64,000 nucleotides of DNA from Peribacillus acanthi (lineage in GTDB: Bacteria > Bacillota > Bacilli > Bacillales > DSM-1321): the NCBI RefSeq assembly GCF_003073175.1, contig NZ_QBBX01000004.1, forward strand, positions 1 to 64,000. The letters are read 5' to 3'. A model generated the notes under the pieces. That model was not told where the DNA came from. It did not search any database and was given only the letters and a program-made list of their open reading frames with translations. Positions 39,934 to 49,716 of this stretch are shown here, piece by piece (position 1 is the first letter of the stretch; each line of letters begins with the position of its first letter). Made by a program: the position numbers and the translations under genes.

Positions 39934-40707
39934 CTATTTGAGTCCACCATACCTTCTAGATCTTTGCTGATAAGTGCGAATTGCATCGAGTAAATGTTCT
40001 TCATTAAAGTCTGGCCATAAAACATCCGTAAACCAAAATTCTGTGTATGCTAACTGCCATAGCATGAAATTACTTAATCGAATTTCTCCACTTGTTCTAA
40101 TTAATAAATCTGGATCGGAAAGATGCTTCGTCATTAAATAGTCAGAAAAGACTTCTTCAGTAATTTCTTCTTTATTCAGTATACCATTATTTACATCTGC
40201 CAAAACCTTATGCACAGCATGAATCATTTCGGCACGACTACCATAATTCAATGCAAAATTCAGTACTAAGCCAGTGTTATCTCTAGTATCTATTTGTGCC
40301 TTTTCAAGAGCACGTTTTGTATGACTTGGCAGAAGATCTTTATCTCCCATCATTTCAACCTTTACATTTTCTTTTACTAATTCAGGAAGGAAGGTTCCTA
40401 AAAATTCCTCAGGAAGCTTCATTAGATAATCAACTTCTGTTTTAGGGCGCTTCCAATTTTCCGTTGAAAAAGCGTAAAGAGTAAGTGTTTTAACACCTAA
40501 CTCACTTGCCTTTTTCGTAATTTTTCTAACTACCTTCATTCCCTCATGATGACCAGCTATTCTTGGCAGAGACCTTTTGCTCGCCCATCGCCCATTACCA
40601 TCCATAATAATGGCAATATGAGCAGGAATATGTTCCATCTGAATATCATCAATATTAGTCTCTGAAGAGTCTTTTTTATTCGATAAACTTCTCCAAAGTT
40701 TTTTCAT
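39934..40707 (-). CDS. uppS: Undecaprenyl diphosphate synthase
   Basis: Makes the C55 lipid carrier precursor for cell-wall synthesis. The 257-aa cis-prenyltransferase has the catalytic Asp in IIMDGNGRWASKR and the closing RTSGEIRLSNFMLWQ. GGGGGA eight bases before the ATG at 40707 sets the start (MKKLWRSLS); five further upstream codons are rejected. It is preceded by the frr terminator and a short hairpin (40779-40794). Confidence 0.96.
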   Translation of the reverse strand: MKKLWRSLSNKKDSSETNIDDIQMEHIPAHIAIIMDGNGRWASKRSLPRIAGHHEGMKVVRKITKKASELGVKTLTLYAFSTENWKRPKTEVDYLMKLPEEFLGTFLPELVKENVKVEMMGDKDLLPSHTKRALEKAQIDTRDNTGLVLNFALNYGSRAEMIHAVHKVLADVNNGILNKEEITEEVFSDYLMTKHLSDPDLLIRTSGEIRLSNFMLWQLAYTEFWFTDVLWPDFNEEHLLDAIRTYQQRSRRYGGLK

Positions 40708-40854
40708 ATGTAAGTCCCCCATTACGTACCTGCTTATGTTCTTTAATAAAAATCTTATATAATAAAATTAACCTTTTTATTGCTTTATAGCAATATACTT
40801 ACATCATTTGTGGGAACGAATGGGATATTTTATGTGATTTTATCTTTTGCATCA

Positions 40855-40886
40855 AATTAAAAGAAAAGGCCCCTTATTATGGGACC
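40855..40886 (-). terminator. Terminator after frr
   Basis: GGTCCC/GGGGCC stem with one G-T pair (40868-40873 with 40881-40886) and TTTTCTTTT on the minus strand. Confidence 0.7.
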
Positions 40887-40925
40887 AATATAAAAGAATA
40901 TGAAGTTTACAGTTATTTAGCCTGA

Positions 40926-41483
40926 TTATACTTCCATAATTTCTTTTTCTTTATCTTTTGCAACACCATCAACTTTAACAATATAGCTGTCAGTTAATTT
41001 TTGGATTTCTTCAGAATAGCCACGTAAGTCATCTTCTGTGATTTCGCCATTTTTCTCCAGCTTTTTCAAATCGTCATTTCCATCGCGTCGAATGTTACGT
41101 ATTGCAACTTTTGCTTCCTCAGCTTCTTTTTTCACTTGTTTTGCTAATTCCTTACGACGTTCTTCTGTTAATGCAGGGATGGCAATACGGATGATAGATC
41201 CATCATTTGAAGGATTTAAACCTAAATCTGATTTTAAGATTGCTTTTTCAATATCACCCAAAACAGATTTGTCATAAGGTTGAATCACTAATAGTCTAGC
41301 TTCTGGAACCGATATTCCAGCCATTTGATTAACAGGTGTAGGAGCACCATAATAATCAATTGTAATTTTATCTAATAATGCAGCGCTTGCTCTTCCAGCA
41401 CGGATGCTTGCTAGTTCTCTCGTAAGTGCTTGAACCGATTTTTCCATTTTATCTTTTGTTGCAGCTACTACTTGCTTCGGCAT
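40926..41483 (-). CDS. frr: Ribosome recycling factor
   Basis: Splits post-termination ribosomes together with EF-G. The 185 aa equal the standard length. Family segments [18 protein letters not shown] and [21 protein letters not shown] are present. The ATG follows GGGGG and lies 1 bp after the pyrH stop, so the two are translated together. Confidence 0.98.
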   Translation of the reverse strand: MPKQVVAATKDKMEKSVQALTRELASIRAGRASAALLDKITIDYYGAPTPVNQMAGISVPEARLLVIQPYDKSVLGDIEKAILKSDLGLNPSNDGSIIRIAIPALTEERRKELAKQVKKEAEEAKVAIRNIRRDGNDDLKKLEKNGEITEDDLRGYSEEIQKLTDSYIVKVDGVAKDKEKEIMEV

Positions 41484-41484
41484 T

Positions 41485-42207
41485 TTATTTCCCCCTTACA
41501 ATTGTTCCAATTGTTTCGCCCATTACAGCACGCTTAATGTTGCCTTTTTCCATGATTGAGAAAACGATTAACGGAATGTCGTTATCCATACAAAGTGAAG
41601 ATGCTGTAGAATCCATAACTTCTAATCCCTCTTTTAATACATCTAGATAAGAGAGTTGGTCATATTTTACGGCATTTTCATCTTTCTTAGGATCGGCATT
41701 ATAAACTCCATCAACATTATTCTTTGCCATGAGGATAACTTCTGCTTCAATTTCAGCAGCACGTAATGCTGCAGTTGTATCAGTTGAAAAATATGGATTT
41801 CCTGTACCAGCAGCAAAAATGACAACACGTTTCTTTTCAAGATGTCTGATAGCACGTCTACGAATATACGGCTCAGCAACTTGTCTCATCTCGATAGAAG
41901 TTTGGACCCTTGTTTCAATACCTAAATGTTCTAAACTATCTTGCAGAGCTAAGGAGTTCATAATCGTTGCTAACATTCCCATGTAATCAGCAGTTGCACG
42001 ATCCATACCCATTTCACTGCCAATTTTCCCACGCCAGATGTTACCGCCACCAACTACTACTGCAACTTCTACATCTAATTCCGCGATTTCCTTTACTTGT
42101 TCAGCAATGGATTTAATTACAGAAGGGTTGATGCCAAAACCTTCAGCCCCTGCTAATGCTTCTCCACTTAGCTTCAATACCACTCTTTTATATTTTGCAC
42201 TGCTCAT
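41485..42207 (-). CDS. pyrH: UMP kinase
   Basis: Phosphorylates UMP to UDP; a hexamer regulated by GTP and UTP in Bacillus. The 240-aa protein has [23 protein letters not shown] and the [14 protein letters not shown] segment. The frame extends 11 codons upstream, but TGGAGGT sets the ATG at 42207. It lies after the tsf terminator and directly before frr. Confidence 0.97.
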   Translation of the reverse strand: MSSAKYKRVVLKLSGEALAGAEGFGINPSVIKSIAEQVKEIAELDVEVAVVVGGGNIWRGKIGSEMGMDRATADYMGMLATIMNSLALQDSLEHLGIETRVQTSIEMRQVAEPYIRRRAIRHLEKKRVVIFAAGTGNPYFSTDTTAALRAAEIEAEVILMAKNNVDGVYNADPKKDENAVKYDQLSYLDVLKEGLEVMDSTASSLCMDNDIPLIVFSIMEKGNIKRAVMGETIGTIVRGK

Positions 42208-42271
42208 TAGAACCTCCAGATATGTAAGACATTGTATCATTTCAAATATTAAAGGAAAACCGTTCTAATTC

Positions 42272-42302
42272 TAAAAAATAGGGAACACAATGTGTCCCCT
42301 AT
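42272..42302 (-). terminator. Terminator after tsf
   Basis: Near-perfect 12-bp stem (42278-42289 with 42291-42302) with six T following on the minus strand. Confidence 0.88.
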
Positions 42303-42329
42303 AGTTTATTGTAGTGGTTTTACAATCAA

Positions 42330-43214
42330 TTAGTCTTTCTTAACTTGGCTCATTACTTCTTCAGCAAAGTTATCTTGACGTTTTTCAATTCCTTCGCCTA
42401 CTTCGTAACGAACGAACTCTCTGATTGTTCCGCCTTTAGATTGAATGAATTGACCAACTTTTTGATCTGGGTTCTTAACGAATGATTGATCAACAACACA
42501 AATATCTTCGAAGAATTTGTTGATGCGGCCTTCAACCATTTTTGATACGATTGCTTCTGGCTTACCTTCGTTTAATGCTTGTTGAGTCAATACTTCACGC
42601 TCTCTCTCGATCTCAGCTTGCGTTACTTGGTCACGAGAAACATAAAGAGGTTTTAATGCAGCGATATGCATTGAAACATCCTTAGCAGCAGCCTCGTCAG
42701 TAGAACCTTCAACAACTGTTAATACAGCGATACGGCCTCCCATGTGTAGGTAACCGCCGAATGAGTCAGCGTCCGTTTTAGTTTTAATTTCGAATCTACG
42801 AAGAGATAATTTTTCTCCGATTTTTGCAATTGCAGCGTTAATGTGATCTGCAACAGTAACCCCATTGCTCATAGTTTGAGTTAGAGCATCTTCAACGTTT
42901 GCAGGTTTGTTGCTTAGTAAGTGTTCAGCAAGTTCTTTAACAAGTACTTGGAAACCTTCGTTACGAGCAACGAAATCTGTTTCTGAGTTCACTTCAAGGA
43001 TTACAGCTTCATTTCCTTCAGTTAGGATATAAGTTGTACCTTCAGCAGCAATACGATCGCCTTTTTTAGCAGCTTTAGCGATACCTTTTTCACGAAGGTA
43101 ATCGATTGCTTTCTCCATATCACCGTTCGTTTCAGTAAGTGCTTTTTTACAATCCATCATTCCAGCACCAGTTTTTTCACGTAGTTCTTTAACCATTTGA
43201 GCAGAAATTGCCAT
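42330..43214 (-). CDS. tsf: Elongation factor Ts
   Basis: Nucleotide exchange factor for EF-Tu. The 294-aa protein has the N-terminal helical domain ([20 protein letters not shown]), the TDFVARN motif that contacts EF-Tu and two core subdomains. The ATG follows AAGGAGG. It is downstream of rpsB and its strong terminator. Confidence 0.98.
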   Translation of the reverse strand: MAISAQMVKELREKTGAGMMDCKKALTETNGDMEKAIDYLREKGIAKAAKKGDRIAAEGTTYILTEGNEAVILEVNSETDFVARNEGFQVLVKELAEHLLSNKPANVEDALTQTMSNGVTVADHINAAIAKIGEKLSLRRFEIKTKTDADSFGGYLHMGGRIAVLTVVEGSTDEAAAKDVSMHIAALKPLYVSRDQVTQAEIEREREVLTQQALNEGKPEAIVSKMVEGRINKFFEDICVVDQSFVKNPDQKVGQFIQSKGGTIREFVRYEVGEGIEKRQDNFAEEVMSQVKKD

Positions 43215-43330
43215 TAGGGTTGTCCTCCTTTAGGTATATGTACACTTATTAAAGTCTACTAGTTCATTTTCTAAAAGTTCCTTTTTCATTTTGCCAAAAA
43301 AGGAAGATAATTATCAACTATTTTATTCTC

Positions 43331-43371
43331 AAAAAAAGGTGATAAAAGGCCTTATCCTCTTATCACCTTTT
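43331..43371 (-). terminator. Terminator after rpsB
   Basis: Perfect 11-bp arms (43335-43345 with 43360-43370) and seven T on the minus strand, between rpsB and tsf. Confidence 0.88.
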
Positions 43372-43433
43372 CATAATTAATAATTAATAAAAATGCACGA
43401 CTCTGTCAACTTTGCTACAAAGCCTAATCTTTA

Positions 43434-44156
<723 letters not shown>

Positions 44157-44169
44157 CTAGGTTTTTAAT

Positions 44170-44250
44170 TTCCTCCGTCCCGATCATCTCCGGTCAGAAA
44201 CTGTAATCAGCACCTACTGACCAAATCCTTGGACGTGTGTAATAACACCA
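44170..44250 (-). promoter_or_regulatory. Structured leader of rpsB
   Basis: The leader can fold with CGTCC (44176-44180) paired to GGACG (44231-44235) and inside it GGTCAG (44192-44197) paired to CTGACC (44217-44222). This places a closed two-tier structure between the promoter and the ribosome-binding site. Feedback by S2 is a reasonable guess; it is not shown here. Confidence 0.5.
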
Positions 44251-44256
44251 TGTAGT

Positions 44257-44285
44257 AATATAGCATAACAAAAATGGATATACAA
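44257..44285 (-). promoter_or_regulatory. Sigma-A promoter of rpsB
   Basis: Minus-strand TTGTAT (44280-44285), 17-bp spacer, TATATT (44257-44262) with a TGC extension before the -10. It lies in the short gap after the swrB-like gene. Confidence 0.7.
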
Positions 44286-44298
44286 GAGTTTTTATGAA

Positions 44299-44946
44299 TT
44301 AACTCTTAAATTTTAATAATAATTCAATTTCAGTTTTACCTTTGTTTAATTTTTTTGCAATTTGTTCAAGACTCAATCCTTTTTCTAAAAGCTCATCGAT
44401 TTGTTCTTGGATCGTTGAGTCCTTTTTTACATTATGCTTAGATAACTGTTGTTTGAAGGTATCCTTGAACTGAGATTCTGGCTTTTGATTTGAAGAATGA
44501 GGGGGAATGGTTATTTCAACTTTATCTTTTTGCGTGAAAATCTTTTCAGAAAAATCCATTACATCATCATCAAGTTCTTGCAAGGTACTTTGCTTATAAC
44601 TATTTAAGACTAAATTCGGATTCTGATTTAATGAAATTGAACTTTTTTCATCTAAATGTGAAACTTTAGAGACAATTCCATTAGATATCTCTAAGGATGG
44701 ATGAAGTGGATTTGAAGAAACTGGAGCTACCTTCATTTCAGTTGCTTTTTGAACCTGTGACATAAATTTTTCGTTATCATCCTTCATTTCAAGTAAGAAA
44801 GATTGTAAAATATCCTCTAACTCTTCAATTATCTTTCCTTGCTTACTTTCAGCTTGAACTAATCGGTTCTGCCTTTGATACAAAATAATTATGGCAAATA
44901 TAGAAACTAGATTCAGAAGTATACTAATTGTGACTAGAAAAATCAT
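44299..44946 (-). CDS. swrB: SwrB-like membrane protein (YlxL, DUF6115)
   Basis: A 215-aa protein with one N-terminal membrane segment (about residues 2-22), a predicted coiled coil (25-65), a polar middle and a short C-terminal helical domain ending KLNKGKTEIELLLKF. That C-terminus and the place between the sigD group and rpsB match B. subtilis SwrB, which promotes switch/export assembly and swarming. The middle region is not conserved and the protein is longer than the 167-aa B. subtilis form. AGAGG fits the ATG at 44946 rather than the TTG two codons earlier. Orthology is likely; swarming function is inferred. Confidence 0.75.
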   Translation of the reverse strand: MIFLVTISILLNLVSIFAIIILYQRQNRLVQAESKQGKIIEELEDILQSFLLEMKDDNEKFMSQVQKATEMKVAPVSSNPLHPSLEISNGIVSKVSHLDEKSSISLNQNPNLVLNSYKQSTLQELDDDVMDFSEKIFTQKDKVEITIPPHSSNQKPESQFKDTFKQQLSKHNVKKDSTIQEQIDELLEKGLSLEQIAKKLNKGKTEIELLLKFKS

Positions 44947-44956
44947 GTTCAAACCT

Positions 44957-45262
44957 CTATCCTAAAAAATCAATACTATTTCCTTTTGTCGGATGCTTTT
45001 CATTTGATGTTGTTTTCTTCTTTGTTTTTCTCTTATTTTGGTAAGAGTCATTGTTTCTTGACTCTCCATCTCTTTTTAAATGGGTATTATTTGTAGGTTC
45101 TTTTTTAACGACCGCATTTCCCTTCCATTCTGTTTGATTTTGAAATTCTAGTGCCGCTTCGTCGTTAGCTAATTGACCTCTCTGTTGCAATTGTTGTTGG
45201 ATTTTCCCTGCATCAAACGTCCTTGGAAGAGCTATTTGCAATTCTATGGCTTTAAGGGTCAA
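44957..45262 (-). CDS. Small basic protein of the flagellar operon, unknown function
   Basis: A 101-aa protein I cannot name. The first 35 residues are well ordered (LKAIELQIALPRTFDAGKIQ then QQLQQRGQLANDEAA). The rest is polar, rich in Lys, Asn and Thr and probably disordered. There is no signal or membrane segment. The start is TTG at 45262, eight bases after AAAGGAG; the GTG three codons earlier overlaps that site. It lies between the FapA-like gene and swrB. My recollection is that a similar short LQ-x-x-x-PR protein accompanies DUF342 genes in other Firmicute flagellar loci. Confidence 0.7.
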   Translation of the reverse strand: MTLKAIELQIALPRTFDAGKIQQQLQQRGQLANDEAALEFQNQTEWKGNAVVKKEPTNNTHLKRDGESRNNDSYQNKRKTKKKTTSNEKHPTKGNSIDFLG

Positions 45263-45392
45263 GAAAAGCACTCCTTTATCTTATAGCTAATGGCAAAATA
45301 GCAATTCTTTTTCTAATTGTTCTTTAGTTCCTACGCTATTGCCCTTATAGCAATGGTCCCTTTGGATGAAAATCTACTTGAACTTCAAAAAA

Positions 45393-46760
45393 TTATAAAG
45401 GAATTGTACTGATTTCACCTTGTAGAAACTTAACCTTACTATTTGAACACTTATAATTTGTTAACTTCGAATATTTCCCAAAATGTATTTCTGTATTAGG
45501 ATACATGGTACCTAAAACGGTTAATGACGCATCCATTTCTACAGACATAATGGCACGAAGTTGTTGTTCTTCTTCAGTTAAAGTTGATAGATCACTTTCC
45601 AATTTTCTCTGAGTCAATTTCTGCTTTTCTAGTAGTAAGCTTTCTTTTTGAGATAGCATTCCTTGTTGTTTCTCTATTAAATGAAGTTTTGATTTTAGCA
45701 AATTTAATTTATCTAAAGAACTTTTTAGGGAGAGTATACTCTTTTCAATTTCATTTATCTTACTAACCACCTGGTGCGGTTGGCCAATCCACACTTCTGT
45801 TTTAATATAATGGATACTTCCAATATCACGCACTTCAACTCCAGCAACAGAAGAAATTCTCCCACCTATCACTTGTCCATGTAATGCGATAATTCTTTCA
45901 CCAGCCTCAATATTACTATGTAAAATGGAACCATCAACTGTTACCGTTTTACCGGCTACACAATTTGCTTGATTCAAATATTGACTATGAATATCTATAC
46001 CAGCTCTTACGTAACCTTTGTGACCAGCGGTAATCCCACCGGACACAAGGATAGATCCGCCCGCTTCTAGTTCAGCCCCTTCAACTAGGCCAAAAATCTT
46101 TATGTCTCCACCAGCTTTTATTCTGAATCCGTTGGGAACGTTCCCTTTTACCACTACATTGCCAATAAAATCAATGTTTCCTGTTTTCATGTCTAGATCA
46201 CCTGGTACTTCATAAACTGGAAAGACATTGACAGAATTCGTCATAAAACTGATTTGTCCATCAATAGTGGAGTAAACATTCCCCATATTGAAGATGATAT
46301 TCTTTCCGGGCTTTAAACTAAAAGGCTTGCCATCTTTTGCTTTAACAGGATTACCATTCACATCTTTTCCGACAATACCTGGGGTTGGTGGAATAACTGA
46401 GGCAATTAGCTGTCCGCTTTTTACTGAAGGTATATTTAGAATGTCTTTAAAATTTACTAGCTTTGAAGCTTGGTGTTTATTGTTTGAGTTTGCAGATAAC
46501 CGATTTATCAAATAACCGTCGTGACCATTTAAAGGTGGATGACCTTTAGCAATAATGAACGGAAAATGTACAGTATCGATTTCATAACATAGCCTATTTA
46601 CAGCATTTTGATCTATACCAAACACTACATTTTTATCTGAGAGCCATTGAACTAGTTGGTCCGGAGAAAAAGAAGAAGTTGGAAAAGATTCTTGTTTAAT
46701 GTCAATAGATACTTCCATCCTGTCATTTTTTATTAACAGGGAAAATAGACTATCCATCAT
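45393..46760 (-). CDS. DUF342/FapA family protein
   Basis: A 455-aa DUF342 (COG1315) protein. The N-terminal third is globular. The centre (about 165-310) has repeated short beta strands with Gly turns (GNVVVKGNVPNGFRIKAGGD, AGGSILVSGGITAG), as in a beta-helix. Residues about 320-400 form a coiled coil. Family members called FapA have been linked to flagellar assembly in other bacteria. It starts 20 bp after sigD, at ATG 46760 or 46757 (AAAGG or GAGG sites). B. subtilis has no gene here. Cytoplasmic location is inferred from the lack of a signal peptide. Confidence 0.8.
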   Translation of the reverse strand: MMDSLFSLLIKNDRMEVSIDIKQESFPTSSFSPDQLVQWLSDKNVVFGIDQNAVNRLCYEIDTVHFPFIIAKGHPPLNGHDGYLINRLSANSNNKHQASKLVNFKDILNIPSVKSGQLIASVIPPTPGIVGKDVNGNPVKAKDGKPFSLKPGKNIIFNMGNVYSTIDGQISFMTNSVNVFPVYEVPGDLDMKTGNIDFIGNVVVKGNVPNGFRIKAGGDIKIFGLVEGAELEAGGSILVSGGITAGHKGYVRAGIDIHSQYLNQANCVAGKTVTVDGSILHSNIEAGERIIALHGQVIGGRISSVAGVEVRDIGSIHYIKTEVWIGQPHQVVSKINEIEKSILSLKSSLDKLNLLKSKLHLIEKQQGMLSQKESLLLEKQKLTQRKLESDLSTLTEEEQQLRAIMSVEMDASLTVLGTMYPNTEIHFGKYSKLTNYKCSNSKVKFLQGEISTIPL

Positions 46761-46780
46761 CTTCCTCAACCTTTCCACTT

Positions 46781-47545
46781 TTACAAATGTTTTTTCATGA
46801 TGTTCTTAATTTTATAGAGAGCCTTTGAATGAATTTGAGAAATCCTAGAGGTTGACAAATTTAGAACTTGTCCGATTTCAGTTAAGGTTAGCTCTTCTTT
46901 ATAAAATAATTGTAATACCATCTGTTCGTTATTATTCAAAGTTGAAATAACCTTAGCCAATTCATTGTACAATTCGTTCTTGACCATTGATTCTTCAGGC
47001 AATATAGCCTTTTCATCTTTAATATGAAAACTAGCTCCTTCTTTCTCATCCAAATCTTGTGGATTATCATCTATCGATAAAACACTGGAAAAGAAACTTT
47101 CATTCATAGTCGAAATTACATCTGACTCAGTTAAATCTGTCGCGTTAGCAATTTCCTCAACTGTCACATTTCTCATAAATTTATGTTCTAACAATTCAAT
47201 GGCAGCTTCTATTTTCTTAGCTTTTTCTCTAGTACTTCTTGGTAACCAATCTTCCTTCCGCAACCCATCAATGATTGCTCCCCTAATTCTAAATGAGGCG
47301 TATGTATCAAATTTTAAATCTCTATTTGGATCAAATCGTTCTAAAGCATCAAACAAGCCCATCAAACCTAGGCTTCTCAGTTCGTCTCGACTCACATTTT
47401 TAGGTAGATTGACCGAAATCCTTTGAACATGATAAGAGACTAGTGGCATATATCTCTTGACTAAAATGTCTCCTGCTTGAGGATCTCTGCAGTCAATCCA
47501 CTTATTCCATTGTAACTGCTCTTCTCCATTAACCAGTTGAGACAT
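46781..47545 (-). CDS. sigD: Flagellar sigma factor SigD
   Basis: Sigma-28 family factor for late flagellar, motility and autolysin genes. The 254 aa equal B. subtilis SigD. Region 2 includes RDELRSLGLMGLFDALERFD and FDTYASFRIRGAIIDGLR; region 4 ends VLNLSTSRISQIHSKALYKI. The frame extends ten codons upstream, but TTAGGAGG fixes the ATG at 47545. Unlike in B. subtilis, a terminator and a 200-bp gap with a plausible sigma-A promoter separate it from the upstream che genes. Confidence 0.96.
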   Translation of the reverse strand: MSQLVNGEEQLQWNKWIDCRDPQAGDILVKRYMPLVSYHVQRISVNLPKNVSRDELRSLGLMGLFDALERFDPNRDLKFDTYASFRIRGAIIDGLRKEDWLPRSTREKAKKIEAAIELLEHKFMRNVTVEEIANATDLTESDVISTMNESFFSSVLSIDDNPQDLDEKEGASFHIKDEKAILPEESMVKNELYNELAKVISTLNNNEQMVLQLFYKEELTLTEIGQVLNLSTSRISQIHSKALYKIKNIMKKHL

Positions 47546-47618
47546 TATTTTTCCTCCTAACAATTCCAAAACCAAATATATTTCTACAAAATTATTATAT
47601 CAAATCAGTATTCTGAAT

Positions 47619-47647
47619 AATATAAATGGTTGGATAAGATGTTACAA
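47619..47647 (-). promoter_or_regulatory. Possible sigma-A promoter of sigD
   Basis: Minus-strand TTGTAA (47642-47647), exactly 17 bp, then TATATT (47619-47624), about 74 bp before the sigD ATG and after the terminator at 47711. Hexamers match 4/6 and 5/6. Confidence 0.5.
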
Positions 47648-47710
47648 TTTTTCATATTACAACGAAAATAAGTATTAAGCCCTAAGTACAAAATACCTAG
47701 ATAAATTCAG

Positions 47711-47749
47711 GATAAAAAATAGTCAGCTTAGTAGAATACTAGGCTGACT
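47711..47749 (-). terminator. Terminator between che genes and sigD
   Basis: A 13-bp stem with one G-T pair (47721-47733 with 47737-47749) and a 3-nt loop, followed by TATTTTTTATC on the minus strand. It begins at the stop codon of the two-TM gene. Confidence 0.82.
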
Positions 47750-48076
47750 TTACTCATTATTTATTAAATCTTTTATGTATTTAGAAACTTGCTCGATATC
47801 ATCTTCAGAGAGAGGTTGATCATTTTCTTGAATAATTTCATCTTTAGCAGAAGTAAATTTCCTATCTGAAGGCACATTTCGAGTCTCTTCAGAAAAGGAT
47901 TGCAATGATTTCCCAAATAAATAGCGTACCACATATCCACTAATCCAGAATAAAAGAGCAACTATCAATGAATGAATGAACGTTTCAAATGGATAGTATT
48001 TGCTATAAGAGAGTGAAAAATATAAGAGAAAACCGAAAATAGAAAACAAAAAATTCACTAAAAATGTGCCGGCCAT
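47750..48076 (-). CDS. Two-TM membrane protein linked to cheD, unknown function
   Basis: A 108-aa protein I do not recognise. Two hydrophobic segments (about residues 4-24 and 33-54) are followed by a charged cytoplasmic-type tail ending EDDIEQVSKYIKDLINNE. Its ATG overlaps the cheD stop by one base (TAATG), so it is translated with the chemotaxis genes, and the operon terminator begins at its stop. B. subtilis has no gene at this place. A link to chemotaxis or to SigD control is inferred only from position. Confidence 0.75.
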   Translation of the reverse strand: MAGTFLVNFLFSIFGFLLYFSLSYSKYYPFETFIHSLIVALLFWISGYVVRYLFGKSLQSFSEETRNVPSDRKFTSAKDEIIQENDQPLSEDDIEQVSKYIKDLINNE

Positions 48077-48573
48077 TATATTTCGGCTACCCCTTTATTT
48101 ACAGTCCTTATATTTAATAAAGTAGTATGAGGATTAAACTCTATAGTTCTACCATTATTTCCCCCTACATCTTCTGAGATAAGGGGAATGCGTAGTGTTT
48201 TTAGAGTATCTTTGACTGCTTCGACATTTCTTGGTCCAATACGCATCAAATCATTACCAGTGGAAAACTGAAACATTTGCGCACCGCCAGCAATTTTTGC
48301 CTTTAATGAAGTAGACCTAGCACCTTCTAGCATAAGTCTATTCACTAATTCTTTAACCCCTGTATCAGCATATTTTGCAACATTAATTTGGCCTTCCTTG
48401 CCCATTGTGGAATCAGGAAGCATGACATGTACCATTCCAGCAAGCTCTTTTGCGGTGTCATAAATTACAACACCTACACAAGACCCAAGACCAGCTGTAC
48501 GTATTAGGTGTGGTGATTTCACAATATTCATATCTGCAATCCCCACCTTTACAACGTTAATTGTTGTATTCAT
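48076..48573 (-). CDS. cheD: Chemoreceptor glutamine deamidase CheD
   Basis: Deamidates receptor glutamines and is the partner and regulator of the CheC phosphatase. The 165-aa protein has the catalytic Cys in [14 protein letters not shown] and the His in MVHVMLPDS, plus AGGAQMF and [16 protein letters not shown] nine bases before the ATG at 48573 sets the start, giving a 17-nt overlap with the end of cheC and therefore close coupling of the two interacting proteins. Confidence 0.96.
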   Translation of the reverse strand: MNTTINVVKVGIADMNIVKSPHLIRTAGLGSCVGVVIYDTAKELAGMVHVMLPDSTMGKEGQINVAKYADTGVKELVNRLMLEGARSTSLKAKIAGGAQMFQFSTGNDLMRIGPRNVEAVKDTLKTLRIPLISEDVGGNNGRTIEFNPHTTLLNIRTVNKGVAEI

Positions 48574-49207
48574 CGATTGGTACTCCCAAAGAAGCAAAAA
48601 TGGTTTCAAATGAAGCAGGATCAGGGATTAAGAAGAAATGACCGTCAAATGATTCATTTTTATCTTCTTCTTCAAAAATGGCAGTGTCAATTACTATTGC
48701 AAAATCGCTGACTTGTGATAGTTCTAATAATCCAAAACTGATGACGGCTCCCACCATGTCAATGGATAATTGAGGTACAGATGGATAAAGGTTTAGTTGT
48801 GTAAAATCAGACAGAGAGGATAGATAAGACCCTGATAGGATATTACCTAACTCCTGCAGAGCAGAAACAGCTAGTTCTGGATAGGTAGAATAATTATTGT
48901 ATTTACAATCTAATCCCGTCATTAGTTTTATGAAATGCTCTGCCTGATTTAGAGATAAAACAAAGAACATACTCCCAGGCGCTTCGCCTTCAATTCTTAA
49001 AAAAACAGACGCAACTATATTTTCAGGACCACCGGCAAGATCCATCATTTCATCAAATGAAACAATTCTTACATCCGGAACCTTCATATCTACTTTCCTA
49101 TCTAATAGGGTAGAAAGGGCCGTTGCTGCATGTCCAGCCCCAATATTACCAACCTCTTTTAATATATCTAAATGAATTGAATTGATTCTTTCAATGAAAG
49201 AAGGCAT
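48557..49207 (-). CDS. cheC: CheY-P phosphatase CheC
   Basis: Dephosphorylates CheY-P and takes part in adaptation. The 216-aa protein has both active-site helices: [18 protein letters not shown] near residue 14 and [18 protein letters not shown] near 110, each with the Glu and Asn pair. It lies 3 bp after cheW and overlaps cheD. Confidence 0.95.
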   Translation of the reverse strand: MPSFIERINSIHLDILKEVGNIGAGHAATALSTLLDRKVDMKVPDVRIVSFDEMMDLAGGPENIVASVFLRIEGEAPGSMFFVLSLNQAEHFIKLMTGLDCKYNNYSTYPELAVSALQELGNILSGSYLSSLSDFTQLNLYPSVPQLSIDMVGAVISFGLLELSQVSDFAIVIDTAIFEEEDKNESFDGHFFLIPDPASFETIFASLGVPIDEYNN

Positions 49208-49210
49208 TAC

Positions 49211-49678
49211 TTATTCATCTCCCCAAGCATTACTTTGCTCTAAGGGATGTAAAACTTTCTCTAGGTTAATCAAAATTAATAACCTTTTTTCTATTTTTGC
49301 AACACCGTTAATAAAATCGGCTTCAATGGTTCCAACGACTTCAGGTTGAGGCTCTATATTACTAAGGGGTATGTCAATTACATCGTTAGCTGCATCAACA
49401 ATCAATCCAACATCCATATCCGTCAAGGATACTATAATAATCCTAGTGGATTCTGAATATGGTGCTTCCTCCATATCAAATCTTGACCGTAAATCGATGA
49501 TTGGAGTTACTAAGCCTCGTAGATTAATAACTCCTTTAACGAAGTTCACTGTGCGTGGGACCCTAGTAATATGCTGTACTTTTTCAATTGAACGAACTTG
49601 ACTAACAGGAATCGCATATTCCTTCCCATTGAGCTGAAAGACAATAACTTTACTCTCAGCTGTAACTGTTTGAGTCAT
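49211..49678 (-). CDS. cheW: Chemotaxis coupling protein CheW
   Basis: Links receptors to the CheA kinase. The 155-aa SH3-like protein has VFQLNGKEYAIPVSQVRSIE and FVKGVINLRGLVTPIIDLR. The ATG follows GGGAGG. It sits between cheA and cheC as in B. subtilis. Confidence 0.97.
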   Translation of the reverse strand: MTQTVTAESKVIVFQLNGKEYAIPVSQVRSIEKVQHITRVPRTVNFVKGVINLRGLVTPIIDLRSRFDMEEAPYSESTRIIIVSLTDMDVGLIVDAANDVIDIPLSNIEPQPEVVGTIEADFINGVAKIEKRLLILINLEKVLHPLEQSNAWGDE

Positions 49679-49716
49679 AATTTAGCCTCCCATTTCCCCA
49701 CATATTTAATTGCGCT

